The position numbers and the translations under genes are program-made. A DNA stretch of 64,000 nt from Marivibrio sp040218065 (lineage in GTDB: Bacteria > Pseudomonadota > Alphaproteobacteria > UBA8366 > Aestuariispiraceae). Under the pieces are notes generated by a model. It was given only the letters and a program-made list of their open reading frames with translations. It did not search any database and had not been told where the DNA came from. The number at the start of each line of letters is the position of its first letter. The first letter of the stretch is position 1. Shown here in pieces: positions 50,352 to 58,367 of this stretch. The stretch is taken from positions 28,986 to 92,985 of the forward strand of contig NZ_JAVJQE010000002.1 of NCBI RefSeq assembly GCF_040218065.1, read 5' to 3'.

Positions 50352-51413
50352 TCAGGGGAATTCGATGTCGATGTCGCCCTCCTGCACGGGCGTGGTCCGC
50401 GGCGGGTCGAGCTCGCGCTGATCGTTCAAGGCGGAAAGCAGCGGCGCGGCGCCCGAGGTGTTCTTTCGGTCCGTCCATCCTTTGTCTTTCATGCCCTGCA
50501 CGGCGTCCGATCCGGGCATGCTGCTGTAGCAGCCCTTGTTGTCCGGCTTGATGCCGTACGTGTAGCCGGCCCGGTGGGTGTTGGCGTTGGCCGTCGGCGC
50601 ATAGGCCGTCGCGCTGCTCCACTCTGATTGCGAGCCGTGGTGATAGGCGAGCAGGCCGATGTAACGACCGCCGTCTCGAAGGGCCTGATTGCCCAGCGAG
50701 CGCACATAATGATAGGGCGCGTCGCCTGGCAGGAGGATCAGTTCGCGATAGCGCGCGTGGGTGATGGATGCGGCGTCCTTATGGACTGCGACGCTCAACG
50801 CGCCCGTCGATCGGACGACTCGCTGCTTGTAGCGAACAAGTGTCAACGCCAGGCCGGAGTGGTTGGGATCGCCCCCCTCGTCCCCGCTGCAGCTCTCGAT
50901 CAGCAGGCCGTGGCCCGTGGTCAACTGGATTTCGACGATTTTCTCGTCGCGCGGCCACAGCCGCACGTTCGGCATGATCCGCTGTTTCGTCTTCAGATGC
51001 GACGGCGCGATCATCTGGCGCGGCGCTATGAAATGCGACTGCGCGATCGCGGTCAGGTTCTCTGCGGAAAACCAGTGGTCGTGGTCCCAATGCGACAGGA
51101 ACACATAGGGCGACAGACTGTGTTCGAAGCACGCGCCGAGCGTTCTTGCAGGCGTCTTGGTGCGGTGCCAAGGATAGCTGCGCGATCCCGCGTGACAGCC
51201 GCCCCCGACATCGAAGTAGAAGACGGCCTTTCCGTCCTCGCTCCGGACGGCCGTAAAGTCGCCTTGGCCCACATGGACCGCGCGCACCCCGATCACTTTC
51301 TTCCCCTTCAGGCTCTTCAAATGCGCGCGTGCGGCGGGGGAGAGCGCATCGAAGGCGGCGACCTTCTTGACGAAGTCGTCGCTCTTGGCCGGCATCAGAA
51401 GAAGGTTCGCCAT
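50352..51413 (-). CDS. ComEC-like metallo-beta-lactamase-fold hydrolase
   Basis: A 353-residue MBL-fold protein of the ComEC/Rec2 branch: VRAVHVGQGDFTAV, YFDVGGGC, the metal motif LSHWDHDHW, a later LLPGDAPYHY and LLAYHHGSQSE. All MBL metal ligands seem kept. The last 60 residues are a polar tail. No signal peptide or membrane segment is present, so it is not the DNA-uptake channel itself. It is the last gene of the leftward four-gene accessory operon and could be a nuclease or phosphodiesterase-type effector or maturation factor. ATG 51413 with GGAAAGG upstream is preferred over ATG 51437. Confidence 0.72.
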   Translation of the reverse strand: MANLLLMPAKSDDFVKKVAAFDALSPAARAHLKSLKGKKVIGVRAVHVGQGDFTAVRSEDGKAVFYFDVGGGCHAGSRSYPWHRTKTPARTLGACFEHSLSPYVFLSHWDHDHWFSAENLTAIAQSHFIAPRQMIAPSHLKTKQRIMPNVRLWPRDEKIVEIQLTTGHGLLIESCSGDEGGDPNHSGLALTLVRYKQRVVRSTGALSVAVHKDAASITHARYRELILLPGDAPYHYVRSLGNQALRDGGRYIGLLAYHHGSQSEWSSATAYAPTANANTHRAGYTYGIKPDNKGCYSSMPGSDAVQGMKDKGWTDRKNTSGAAPLLSALNDQRELDPPRTTPVQEGDIDIEFP

Positions 51414-51445
51414 TGCGGATCGCCTTTCCCGCGACATTCATACCG

Positions 51446-52720
51446 CTAGAGGAAAATATACTTTGGACCCTCGACGACGTCGAACGGCGTGTATCCGGTG
51501 TGAATCATGGACGGGACGTTGTAAAGCAGTCGGTACCGCTTGCAGTGCTGTTCGGTCAGGCTGTTTCGATAGTCTCGCTCCTTCTTCTCTTGTTCGGTCA
51601 TGAGCCTTACACGCTTCTCCGGAAGCGGCTTCACATCTTCGTCGTCTTCCTGCTGCATGGGGGGCGGCTGTTGAAAAACGATGGGCGTAAAAATGGCCCT
51701 CTGCACCAAGTCGTCGGGCACGAAAGCGATCTCCGAGGCGTCCTGCTTGTCGCTGTAGGTCAAGAACAAGCGATAGTCCCGACCGTCCTGGCCAACCCAG
51801 AGGCTCCCGCCCACGGGGGCCGTGTATCCGGCCTCATGCATCCATCCGGTTTCGGCTGAGAATTGGAAGCGCTCGAGTTTCTTGCCGCCGTACATGTTCG
51901 AATAGCAGTCGTCCGGCGCGAGCGTGATTAGCTTGCGATCGAGGTATCTGCGGAGCCGGTCCATCGGATAATAGGGGAGGGGCGTAGGGCTTGGGTCGCC
52001 GCCCGGCCAGGGATCGGGGCCGCTGTTGATGTCGGGCACATGGTTCAGGCTGACGATTTCGCTCAACAGGGCCGCCTCTTCCTTCGAGAGCGTGCGCCAT
52101 TCCACCGATTGCAAGGCGACCGCGTCCGCGCCATCCGCGCTGTCGGTCCAGAAAGCGGCCCCCGGCTGATCTTGCGCGAGGGCGGTTTCGAGCCCCTGAT
52201 CGAGCCAAGAGACGCTTTGCTTCGAGCGCGTGACGATCAACCCGATCCAGGCCGGCGGGCGCATCACCGTCCAAAGGCTTTCGTAATATTCCGCGTTCGG
52301 CGTCGCGTATAATGTGGTCCACCCCATCTTGTCGTCGGCGAGCAAGGATCCGAGCACCGCTTCGCGGGCCTTTATCTGCTCGGGCGTGAGCGTCTTGTGA
52401 TCGAGCCAGACGAAATCGTCGCGCTTTTCTTTGAAGACGCTGCGGACATGGGCCGCTTGCAAACAGTCGATCCGAACCACGAGCGAGACGGACTTCGGAA
52501 GCGCTTCGAAAATCCCGCCCGAAACCTCTTTTGCGAAACTCTCGTCCGAGACGCCTACCTGCAGGGGCTGAACATCCTCGACGAAGCCGTAATAGCGCTC
52601 CTGCGCTGACTTCTTGGCCGTGTTCTGGTTGCTCTTGTCGTCGCTTTCCGAACCCGAGGCGCTGCTTTGCACCACCTCTTTCTCGTTTAGCAACGTCCAG
52701 GTCGGCTCGGGAATCAGCAT
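51446..52720 (-). CDS. Hypothetical protein, accessory operon
   Basis: A 424-residue soluble protein not recognised. The first 40 residues are Ser/Gln/Lys-rich and probably disordered. Residues 60-330 look globular (VRIDCLQAAHVRSVFKEKRD, YATPNAEYYESLWTVM, RRYLDRKLITLAPDDCYSNM). A Pro/Gln/Asp/Glu-rich linker (QQPPPMQQEDDEDVKPLP) leads to a basic C-terminus. GC content of the gene appears lower than its surroundings, suggesting recent acquisition. It lies between the LysM/peptidoglycan-binding gene (12-base gap) and the MBL gene (32-base gap). Confidence 0.7.
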   Translation of the reverse strand: MLIPEPTWTLLNEKEVVQSSASGSESDDKSNQNTAKKSAQERYYGFVEDVQPLQVGVSDESFAKEVSGGIFEALPKSVSLVVRIDCLQAAHVRSVFKEKRDDFVWLDHKTLTPEQIKAREAVLGSLLADDKMGWTTLYATPNAEYYESLWTVMRPPAWIGLIVTRSKQSVSWLDQGLETALAQDQPGAAFWTDSADGADAVALQSVEWRTLSKEEAALLSEIVSLNHVPDINSGPDPWPGGDPSPTPLPYYPMDRLRRYLDRKLITLAPDDCYSNMYGGKKLERFQFSAETGWMHEAGYTAPVGGSLWVGQDGRDYRLFLTYSDKQDASEIAFVPDDLVQRAIFTPIVFQQPPPMQQEDDEDVKPLPEKRVRLMTEQEKKERDYRNSLTEQHCKRYRLLYNVPSMIHTGYTPFDVVEGPKYIFL

Positions 52721-52732
52721 GGCGAAGGCGTC

Positions 52733-53422
52733 TCAGCTGCCGTGCGCGTCCAGCAAGGCTTGTTGCGCGGCGTCATCAAGCGTTGCGTCCTCCGGCAGGC
52801 CGCGCTCCGCCTTGAAGGCCCGCAACGCGCGTTCGGTCGCCGGCCCGATCACGCCGTCGAGGGCGCCGTCGTAGTAACCGAGATTCTTCAGGCGCGCCTG
52901 CGCTCCTAACGGCGTCTCCGGCGGCTCCAGCCGGTTCAGGTCGAAGCGCCATACGACGGCCCCGGCGTCTTGGTCGTCCGGGTTTTCGACGTTCACCTCC
53001 ACCTCCACCGAGGTCGCCGTCGGCGACACGCCCCTCTCGATGCGTCCGTCGGCGTCGGTCCGCCCCTCATAGCGGCGCCGTCCGACGCGCATCCGGTAGG
53101 GGGCGTCCGTGATCGGCTCGCCCGTCGCGTCGAGCAGTCGAACGCGAAAGGGGACGGGGACGCCCAGCCGCTTGAAGCGATGCACCAGATCGGTGGCGGC
53201 GGAACGCGCGACGGGGCGCAGCGCCGGAATATGAACGACGTCGCCCGGCTTGAGAACGTTGCGCCCCGGTCGCGTCTCCTTCAACGCGGCGTTCTTCGGA
53301 TCCTCCCAGATCACTTTCCATTGATGTCCGGTCGCGGCCGCCAGAAAATCGATCGACTCTCCAGGCGCGATCGTATGGTCCGCAGCGCGCGTTGCGGGCC
53401 CTGGGGGCTTCTCCGACGTCAT
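52733..53422 (-). CDS. LysM-like, Ig-like and peptidoglycan-binding domain protein
   Basis: A 229-residue protein. Residues 15-65 resemble LysM (TIAPGESIDFLAAATGHQWK, NVLKPGDVVHIPA), residues 85-150 form an Ig/CarboxypepD-like beta domain (PVPFRVRLLDATGEPITDAP, YEGRTDADGRIERG), and residues 165-225 are a PG_binding_1 domain (ARLKNLGYYDGALDGVIGPA). There is no signal peptide, which fits delivery by a secretion machine rather than Sec export. I recall this LysM-plus-linker architecture beside T6SS VgrG/PAAR and phage-like injection genes; no VgrG is in the window. Its ATG overlaps the upstream stop (ATGA). Confidence 0.78.
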   Translation of the reverse strand: MTSEKPPGPATRAADHTIAPGESIDFLAAATGHQWKVIWEDPKNAALKETRPGRNVLKPGDVVHIPALRPVARSAATDLVHRFKRLGVPVPFRVRLLDATGEPITDAPYRMRVGRRRYEGRTDADGRIERGVSPTATSVEVEVNVENPDDQDAGAVVWRFDLNRLEPPETPLGAQARLKNLGYYDGALDGVIGPATERALRAFKAERGLPEDATLDDAAQQALLDAHGS

Positions 53423-54021
53423 GACGCCGCCTCCCACGCATCCTTGTCCAGTTCCGGGAAGGCCACTTGGCAATCTCCCTCCGGTATGCCGGTCACGGTG
53501 AACCGTCCCTGGCTGTCCGTCTCGCCCTCATGATCGTCGCCCGCAGGGTCGCTCACCGTGACCGCCTCATTCGGGATCGGCTCGCCGTCCTCGCCCACCA
53601 GCTCCACCGTGATCCAATGGTCGCGAACCTTCTTGGCCGGCACGCCGGTCGGGCGCGCGTCGGGCTCGACGGCCTCCGTCTTGGACGCGGGCGCCTCGAC
53701 CGGGCCTTGGCGGGCCCAGCCGCCGGCGGGCCGGCGGCGGTCGATCTCGATCGCCCAACCGCCGGCCAGCGCCTGTGCCGCCGCGGCGAGCAGGGCCTCG
53801 TCCGCCTCGCCGGGTCGGGCCGCGTCGGCCAGCGCCCGGCGCACCTCGAACAGCGCGCCGGGGCGTTCGCGTCGCGCCGAGAGCAGGCGGTAGGCCTCTT
53901 CTCGGTCAAGCTGACGCCAATGCTCGCTCCACCCTGCGCCGTCCGGCACGAGCCCGCGCGCTTCTTCCGCCCGGTCCACCAGGACAAGCGCGCGGAGCGG
54001 GTCGTCGAAACGCAGCAACAT
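53419..54021 (-). CDS. Hypothetical protein with C-terminal Ig-like domain, first gene of accessory operon
   Basis: A 200-residue protein starting at ATG 54021 with AGGA nine bases upstream. The N-terminal 110 residues are helical and unfamiliar (MLLRFDDPLRALVLVDRAEE, WRQLDREEAYRLLSARRERP). The C-terminal 60 residues form a CarboxypepD_reg/SpaA-like beta-sandwich (ITVELVGEDGEPIPNEAVTV, TDSQGRFTVTGIPEGDCQVA). No signal peptide. Probably a chaperone/adaptor or structural partner of the LysM protein, to which it is translationally coupled; this is inferred from the overlap. Confidence 0.68.
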   Translation of the reverse strand: MLLRFDDPLRALVLVDRAEEARGLVPDGAGWSEHWRQLDREEAYRLLSARRERPGALFEVRRALADAARPGEADEALLAAAAQALAGGWAIEIDRRRPAGGWARQGPVEAPASKTEAVEPDARPTGVPAKKVRDHWITVELVGEDGEPIPNEAVTVSDPAGDDHEGETDSQGRFTVTGIPEGDCQVAFPELDKDAWEAAS

Positions 54022-54232
54022 GGCCGTGGTCCTGGAAATGCGCCTTTGGCGGGCAATATGACCGCGACTCGCGTTATAGGGCAAGATGCGCCGCCTGCTT
54101 TACCTGGCGCGCGCCGGTTCTAAGTTCCCTTGGCGAGGCACGGCGCTGGCGCGCCCGGCGCAGGGCGCGCTAGGCTGTCGATGCGTCGCTCGCGCGGCCG
54201 ACGCGCGACGCCGGCGACGAAACGAGGCTTGG

Positions 54233-55132
54233 ATGTTCCTGCCGATCGGCGATTCAAACCGGCTGAAGCGGATTCCGTTTCAGCTCACCACGGCCTCGCT
54301 CGTCTGCGCGTGCGTGATCGTCTATCTGTATCAGCTGGGGCTGCCCCACCCGCAGGACATCGCCTTCATATACGGCTACGGGGCGGTGCCTTCCGTGCTG
54401 GTGGGGGAGGACACGCTTTCGGCGTCGATCCCGGCGGCGCCGTCCTGGGCGACGCCGCTCACCTATCAGTTTCTGCACGGCGGCTTCTTCCATCTTCTCG
54501 GCAACATGCTGTTCCTTTGGGTTTTCGGCGACAATGTCGAGGACAGCATGGGCCATCTGCGCTTCCTCGGCTTCTATCTGCTGTGCGGGGTGCTGGCCTT
54601 CGGCGCGCATATGATCGGCGTCGGCCTGTCGCAGCAGCCCCTGATCGGCGCCTCGGGCGCGGTCTCCGGCGTGATCGCGGCTTATCTGATGCTCTACCCG
54701 CGCGGTCGGGTGCTGATCCTCGCCTTCAACTGGCTGCCGATCCGGCTGCCGGTGTGGCTTGTGCTCGGGTTCTGGATCGGGCTGCAGATCTTCAGTTTCG
54801 CCAACGCCGCCGACGACGGGGTCGCCTGGCTCGCCCATATCGGCGGCTTGGCGGCGGGCGCGGCGCTGCTGCCCTTCTTCAAGGCGAAGGAGGTGCCGCT
54901 GTTCCAGCGCGCGCCGGTGGCCGCGACGCCCACCCCGGACGCGCCCGTCAGCGAGGGCGCGGCCGAGGTTCGGCCCGAACGGGAGACCCGCCCGGCGGGC
55001 GAGGGCGCGGAGGACCGGCCCGCGCAGCGGCGATCCGGCAGCGTGCCGCCCTCCGGGGGCCAAGGCGCGCGGTCGTCGGACCGCGCCGCCCGCGGACCCT
55101 GGGAAGGCGGCGACGGGCCGCCGCGCGCTTGA
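54233..55132 (+). CDS. Rhomboid-family intramembrane serine protease
   Basis: A 299-residue rhomboid with six or so transmembrane helices. The catalytic Ser141 is in GASGAVSG, the catalytic His202 in AHIGGLAAG, and HLLGNMLFLWVFGDN carries the oxyanion-stabilising His/Asn. A 70-residue Pro/Arg/Glu-rich disordered tail follows residue 225. ATG 54233 has CGAGG seven bases upstream; the frame continues open upstream without homology. It cleaves single-pass membrane substrates within the bilayer. Confidence 0.92.
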   Translation: MFLPIGDSNRLKRIPFQLTTASLVCACVIVYLYQLGLPHPQDIAFIYGYGAVPSVLVGEDTLSASIPAAPSWATPLTYQFLHGGFFHLLGNMLFLWVFGDNVEDSMGHLRFLGFYLLCGVLAFGAHMIGVGLSQQPLIGASGAVSGVIAAYLMLYPRGRVLILAFNWLPIRLPVWLVLGFWIGLQIFSFANAADDGVAWLAHIGGLAAGAALLPFFKAKEVPLFQRAPVAATPTPDAPVSEGAAEVRPERETRPAGEGAEDRPAQRRSGSVPPSGGQGARSSDRAARGPWEGGDGPPRA

Positions 55133-55214
55133 TGCCGCCTGGAGGAGGCTTTACCTAAGGAAGGCGAGCGCGGGGCGGCCGGTTCCGCGCGCCTTTGCGA
55201 GCGGGAGCCCCCCA

Positions 55215-55388
55215 ATGGTGGAAGTCGGCATTCTGGGCCTGATCGGGCTCATCCTCATCATTTACGCCGTGGTCAAGACGCTATCCAGCACCGCCTCCAC
55301 CGGCGCCAAGGTGCTGTGGATCGTCGCCTTGCTGGTGTTCCCGCTGGTCGGCTTCATCGCCTGGCTGATCTTCGGACCGAAGGGCTAG
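55215..55388 (+). CDS. Small PLDc_N-type membrane protein (57 residues)
   Basis: ATG 55215 with GGGAG upstream begins a two-helix protein: VGILGLIGLILIIYAVVKTL, then STASTGAKVLWIVALLVFPL and VGFIAWLIFGPKG. The W-LVFP-G-I-W-FGP pattern is the PLDc_N (phospholipase D N-terminal) module found alone in many bacteria. Function unknown. It lies between the rhomboid and GST genes on the same strand. Confidence 0.83.
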   Translation: MVEVGILGLIGLILIIYAVVKTLSSTASTGAKVLWIVALLVFPLVGFIAWLIFGPKG

Positions 55389-55397
55389 GGGGCGAGC

Positions 55398-56018
55398 GTG
55401 ACCATCGAGCTCTACACGTGGGGCACCCCTAACGGCCGCAAGGTCTCCGTCATGCTGGAGGAAGTCGGGCTGCCCTACGCCGTCCGCCCGGTCGACATCA
55501 CGAAGGACGAGCAATTCGCCCCCGCCTTCCTGAAGATCAGCCCGAACAACAAGATTCCGGCGATCGTCGATCCCGACGGACCGGAGGGCGCGCCGTTCGC
55601 CCTGTTCGAGACCGGCGCCATCCTGATCTATCTGGCCGAGAAGACCGGACGCCTGATCCCGGACGGGGCGGTCGCGCGCCACACGTGCCTGCAATGGCTG
55701 ATGTGGCAAATGGGCGGCTTCGGCCCGATGCTGGGGCAGGCCCACCATTTCCGCCGCTTCGCGCCCGAGACGATCCCTTATGCAGTCGAGCGCTACACCA
55801 ACGAGGCGAAGCGGCTTTATCGCGTGCTCGACGAACGCCTCGCCGAGACGCCCTATCTGGCCGGCGAGGCGTACTCCATCGCCGATGTCGCGACCTATCC
55901 CTGGGCCGCGCGGTGGGAGTGGCAGGGAATAGACTGGGCCGAATATCCCAACGCGAAGCGCTGGTTCGACGAACTCGGCGCGCGCCCGGCGGTTGAGAAG
56001 GGAATGGCGGTCCCGTAG
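55398..56018 (+). CDS. Glutathione S-transferase family protein (YfcG/Ure2p-like)
   Basis: A 206-residue GST starting at GTG 55398. The thioredoxin-like N-domain has TIELYTWGTPNGRKVSVMLE, with TxxxPN at the site that in YfcG-like GSTs binds glutathione, then SPNNKIPAIVDPDGP and LFETGAILIYLAEKTG. The helical C-domain has YSIADVATYPWAARWEWQG. It probably acts as a glutathione-dependent disulfide reductase. It starts 9 bases after the PLDc_N gene and converges on the LysR gene. Confidence 0.92.
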   Translation: MTIELYTWGTPNGRKVSVMLEEVGLPYAVRPVDITKDEQFAPAFLKISPNNKIPAIVDPDGPEGAPFALFETGAILIYLAEKTGRLIPDGAVARHTCLQWLMWQMGGFGPMLGQAHHFRRFAPETIPYAVERYTNEAKRLYRVLDERLAETPYLAGEAYSIADVATYPWAARWEWQGIDWAEYPNAKRWFDELGARPAVEKGMAVP

Positions 56019-56031
56019 CGGCCGCCGCGCG

Positions 56032-56886
56032 TCACCCTTCGGCGATCTCGCCGATCACCTCCTCAAGCCAGGCGACGACGGCCTGGCCGCGCTTCGTTCC
56101 GTGGATGTCGCGGTGGCTGAGCCGCCAGAGGTCGCGGGTCACGGCGGGGGCGTCGCTCAGCCGCCGCAGCCTCGCGTCGGCGTCGCCGACGAAGCGCGGC
56201 AGCAGCGAGCGGCCGAGGCCCGCGCCCACCGCCTGCAGTACGCCTTCCGCATCGTTCACCAGAACTGGGGCCACGCCCTCCGCTTGCGCGCGCCGGGCGA
56301 GCCAGCGCGCCTGGGGCAGGTGGTCGTTCGCCTCCTCATAGACGATCCACGGCATAGCCTGGGGATCGCCCGCTGCGACGGGCGCATAGGCGTAATAGCC
56401 GATACGGGCGATCTTCCGGCAGAAGGCCGCGCCCCCGTCGCCCGGTCGATCGAAGCGCAGCGCCACATCGGCCTCTCGCCGGGAAAGCGAGCCGCGGGCC
56501 TCGCCGGCCAATAACTCCAGGCGAAGCAGGGGGTATCGCGTGGTCAGCCGGTCCGCCCGAGGGATCAGAAGCCGGTTCACGGTGGTGGCGACGCTCGAGA
56601 CGCGTACGGCGCCTTCCGGGCGGGCGTCTCGCCCGGCCACCGCCTCGCCGGCGGCGGCGACGGCGCTTTCGGCGGCCTCCGCCTGGACCAGCAGCGTCTC
56701 GCCCGCGCGGGTCGGGGTCAGCCGTCCGTCGCCCCTATGAAAAAGCTGGGCGCCGAGGTCGCGCTCGAGCGCCTTTAGGCGCCGCGAGACCGTCGTCTGA
56801 TCGACGCCAAGCCGTCTCGCCGCCCCGGCCAGCGCGCCGGCGCGCGCAACCGCGAGCGCGACGCGCAGATCGTCCCAATTCTTCAT
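56032..56886 (-). CDS. LysR-family transcriptional regulator
   Basis: A 284-residue LTTR. The N-terminal winged HTH reads WDDLRVALAVARAGALAGAA, RRLGVDQTTVSRRLKALERD, followed by the linker helix and a periplasmic-binding-protein-like effector domain. It is divergent from the TauE-type transporter gene at 56986, which is its most likely target. It is convergent with the GST gene. Confidence 0.92.
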   Translation of the reverse strand: MKNWDDLRVALAVARAGALAGAARRLGVDQTTVSRRLKALERDLGAQLFHRGDGRLTPTRAGETLLVQAEAAESAVAAAGEAVAGRDARPEGAVRVSSVATTVNRLLIPRADRLTTRYPLLRLELLAGEARGSLSRREADVALRFDRPGDGGAAFCRKIARIGYYAYAPVAAGDPQAMPWIVYEEANDHLPQARWLARRAQAEGVAPVLVNDAEGVLQAVGAGLGRSLLPRFVGDADARLRRLSDAPAVTRDLWRLSHRDIHGTKRGQAVVAWLEEVIGEIAEG

Positions 56887-56985
56887 AACTGCATTTTTGC
56901 AGCGTTCAGCGGCAAATACACGGATTTTCCGGGCGAGTACGCAAGGCTAGGAAGGGGCTGTCGTCCGCAATCGAAAGCCGCCCCC

Positions 56986-57744
56986 ATGATCGACGCCGTC
57001 TTCACCCTCCTGCAGGCCGCGCTCGCCGAACCGCTCTGGCCGGCTGCAGCGGCGATCGTTCTGTGCGCGGGCGTCGTCAAGGGGCTCACCGGTTTCGGGT
57101 CGGCGTTGGTCATGATGCCGGTGTTGAGCGTGATCTACGGACCCGCCGCCGCGGTGGCGACGATGCAGCTGATCGACGGGCCGCTGGCCTGGACCATGCT
57201 GCCCGGGGCCGCGCGGCGGTGCGACTGGCGCCGCGTGCTGGTCTTGGCGGGCGGGGCGGCGGTCGGCATGCCGCTCGGCGTGATCGTCCTGCGTCTGGCG
57301 GATCCCGAGTATCTGCGCGCCGCCATCGCGCTCACCGTCCTGATCATGGCGGGCCTTTTGGCCTCGGGCTGGCGCTATCGGGGACGGCCCGGAACGGCGC
57401 TGTCCGGCGGGACGGGGCTGGCGGCCGGGCTGCTCGGCGGCTCGACCGGGATCGGCGGTCCGCCGGTGGTGCTGTTCTGGCTCGGCTCCCAAGCGGACGG
57501 CGCGAGCGTACGCGCCAACCTGATCGTCTATTTCGCCGTGGGGACGATCAGCGGGCTGATCTCGCTGACCGCGGCCGGGCTCGTCACCGGGGCCGTCGTC
57601 GGCGCGGCGATCTCGTTGGCGCCGCTGTTCGCGTTGGGCATGTGGCTTGGGGCGAAGGGCTTTCGTTTGGCCACCGAGACGGTGTTTCGGCGCGCCGCGC
57701 TGACCCTCGTCGCGGCCTCGGGCGTCAGCGGTTTAATGCTGTAG
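56986..57744 (+). CDS. TauE/SafE-family membrane transporter
   Basis: A 252-residue polytopic protein with about eight helices. GVVKGLTGFGSALVMMPVLS in the first half and GLLGGSTGIGGPPVVLFWLG in the second are the duplicated TauE/SafE (DUF81) signatures. Members export sulfite, sulfoacetate or other organic anions. Substrate unknown. It is divergent from the LysR gene with a 99-base gap that should hold both promoters. Confidence 0.9.
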   Translation: MIDAVFTLLQAALAEPLWPAAAAIVLCAGVVKGLTGFGSALVMMPVLSVIYGPAAAVATMQLIDGPLAWTMLPGAARRCDWRRVLVLAGGAAVGMPLGVIVLRLADPEYLRAAIALTVLIMAGLLASGWRYRGRPGTALSGGTGLAAGLLGGSTGIGGPPVVLFWLGSQADGASVRANLIVYFAVGTISGLISLTAAGLVTGAVVGAAISLAPLFALGMWLGAKGFRLATETVFRRAALTLVAASGVSGLML

Positions 57745-57764
57745 AGGGCCGGCCTCCCGGCGCA

Positions 57765-57793
57765 TTGACAGCGCGCCGCAGCGCCGCTACATC
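57765..57793 (+). promoter_or_regulatory. Promoter of tRNA-Ser
   Basis: TTGACA (57765-57770), a 17-bp spacer and TACATC (57788-57793) stand 45 bases before the mature tRNA 5' end. The -35 is perfect and the spacing optimal. Confidence 0.75.
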
Positions 57794-57838
57794 ACGGGCC
57801 GCGCCGCCGGGGCATGACGCCGCCCCGCCGGCGTCCGC

Positions 57839-57927
57839 GGAGGGATGGCAGAGCGGTAATGCAGCGGATTGCTAATCCGTCAACCGGTTAAACGGTTGCG
57901 GGGGTTCGAGTCCCCCTCCCTCCGCCA
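57839..57927 (+). tRNA. tRNA-Ser (anticodon GCT)
   Basis: An 89-base tRNA including encoded CCA. Acceptor stem GGAGGGA (57839-57845) pairs with TCCCTCC (57917-57923), discriminator G, then CCA. The anticodon arm is GCGGA-TTGCTAA-TCCGT with GCT at positions 34-36, reading AGC/AGU codons. A long variable arm (CAACCGG.TTAAA.CCGGTTG-like) identifies a class II tRNA. The T arm is GGGGG-TTCGAGT-CCCCC. tRNA-Ser genes are frequent integration sites, and an unusual operon follows. Confidence 0.96.
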
Positions 57928-58367
57928 CTTCACCGCCCTCGCGGCCGACGGCGCGTCAAGGCCTTGCTTGCTTTTCCAAGCCGCGTTTTGCGCCGTCTAG
58001 TCTCCGTCACAGACCTCCCGCGTCCCGAGAACCGCGCTCGGACTCGCTCCGCAGTCGGACGCCGCCCCAGGGTTTCTCACGGGCGTATGGGACGCGGCGC
58101 GGGCTTGCCTGCGGCCGTCCCGCGACGCGCGCCCTCGCGCGAGGAGCGTCTTTGTTCGCATCGCGTCGCCCGCGACGACCGGCGGCGATCCATTCCTCAG
58201 ACCTTGACCCCGCCCCTCGCAGGACGGTCCGCCGGCGGGCGGGAATAGGAAAGCGCGAGAATTACGCTGAAATCGGCTGGCTGCGGCGGCTCCATGCATT
58301 GAAAGCGAACTACTATAAGTGATAATAATTGAAAAATGTTACCTTAACGGCGGATGCGGGGGCGTTG
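57928..58367. other. Gap between tRNA-Ser and the SPFH/HerA operon
   Basis: These 440 bases hold no frame with coding character. The last 60 bases (about 58305-58340) are AT-rich and probably contain the operon promoter. No copy of the tRNA 3' end (attachment-site duplication), integrase fragment or hairpin-plus-T terminator was seen. Confidence 0.6.

Noticed and set aside
57928..58367. Possible attachment-site duplication or integrase remnant after tRNA-Ser
   Set aside because: No second copy of the tRNA 3' end and no recombinase-like coding sequence was found within the window.
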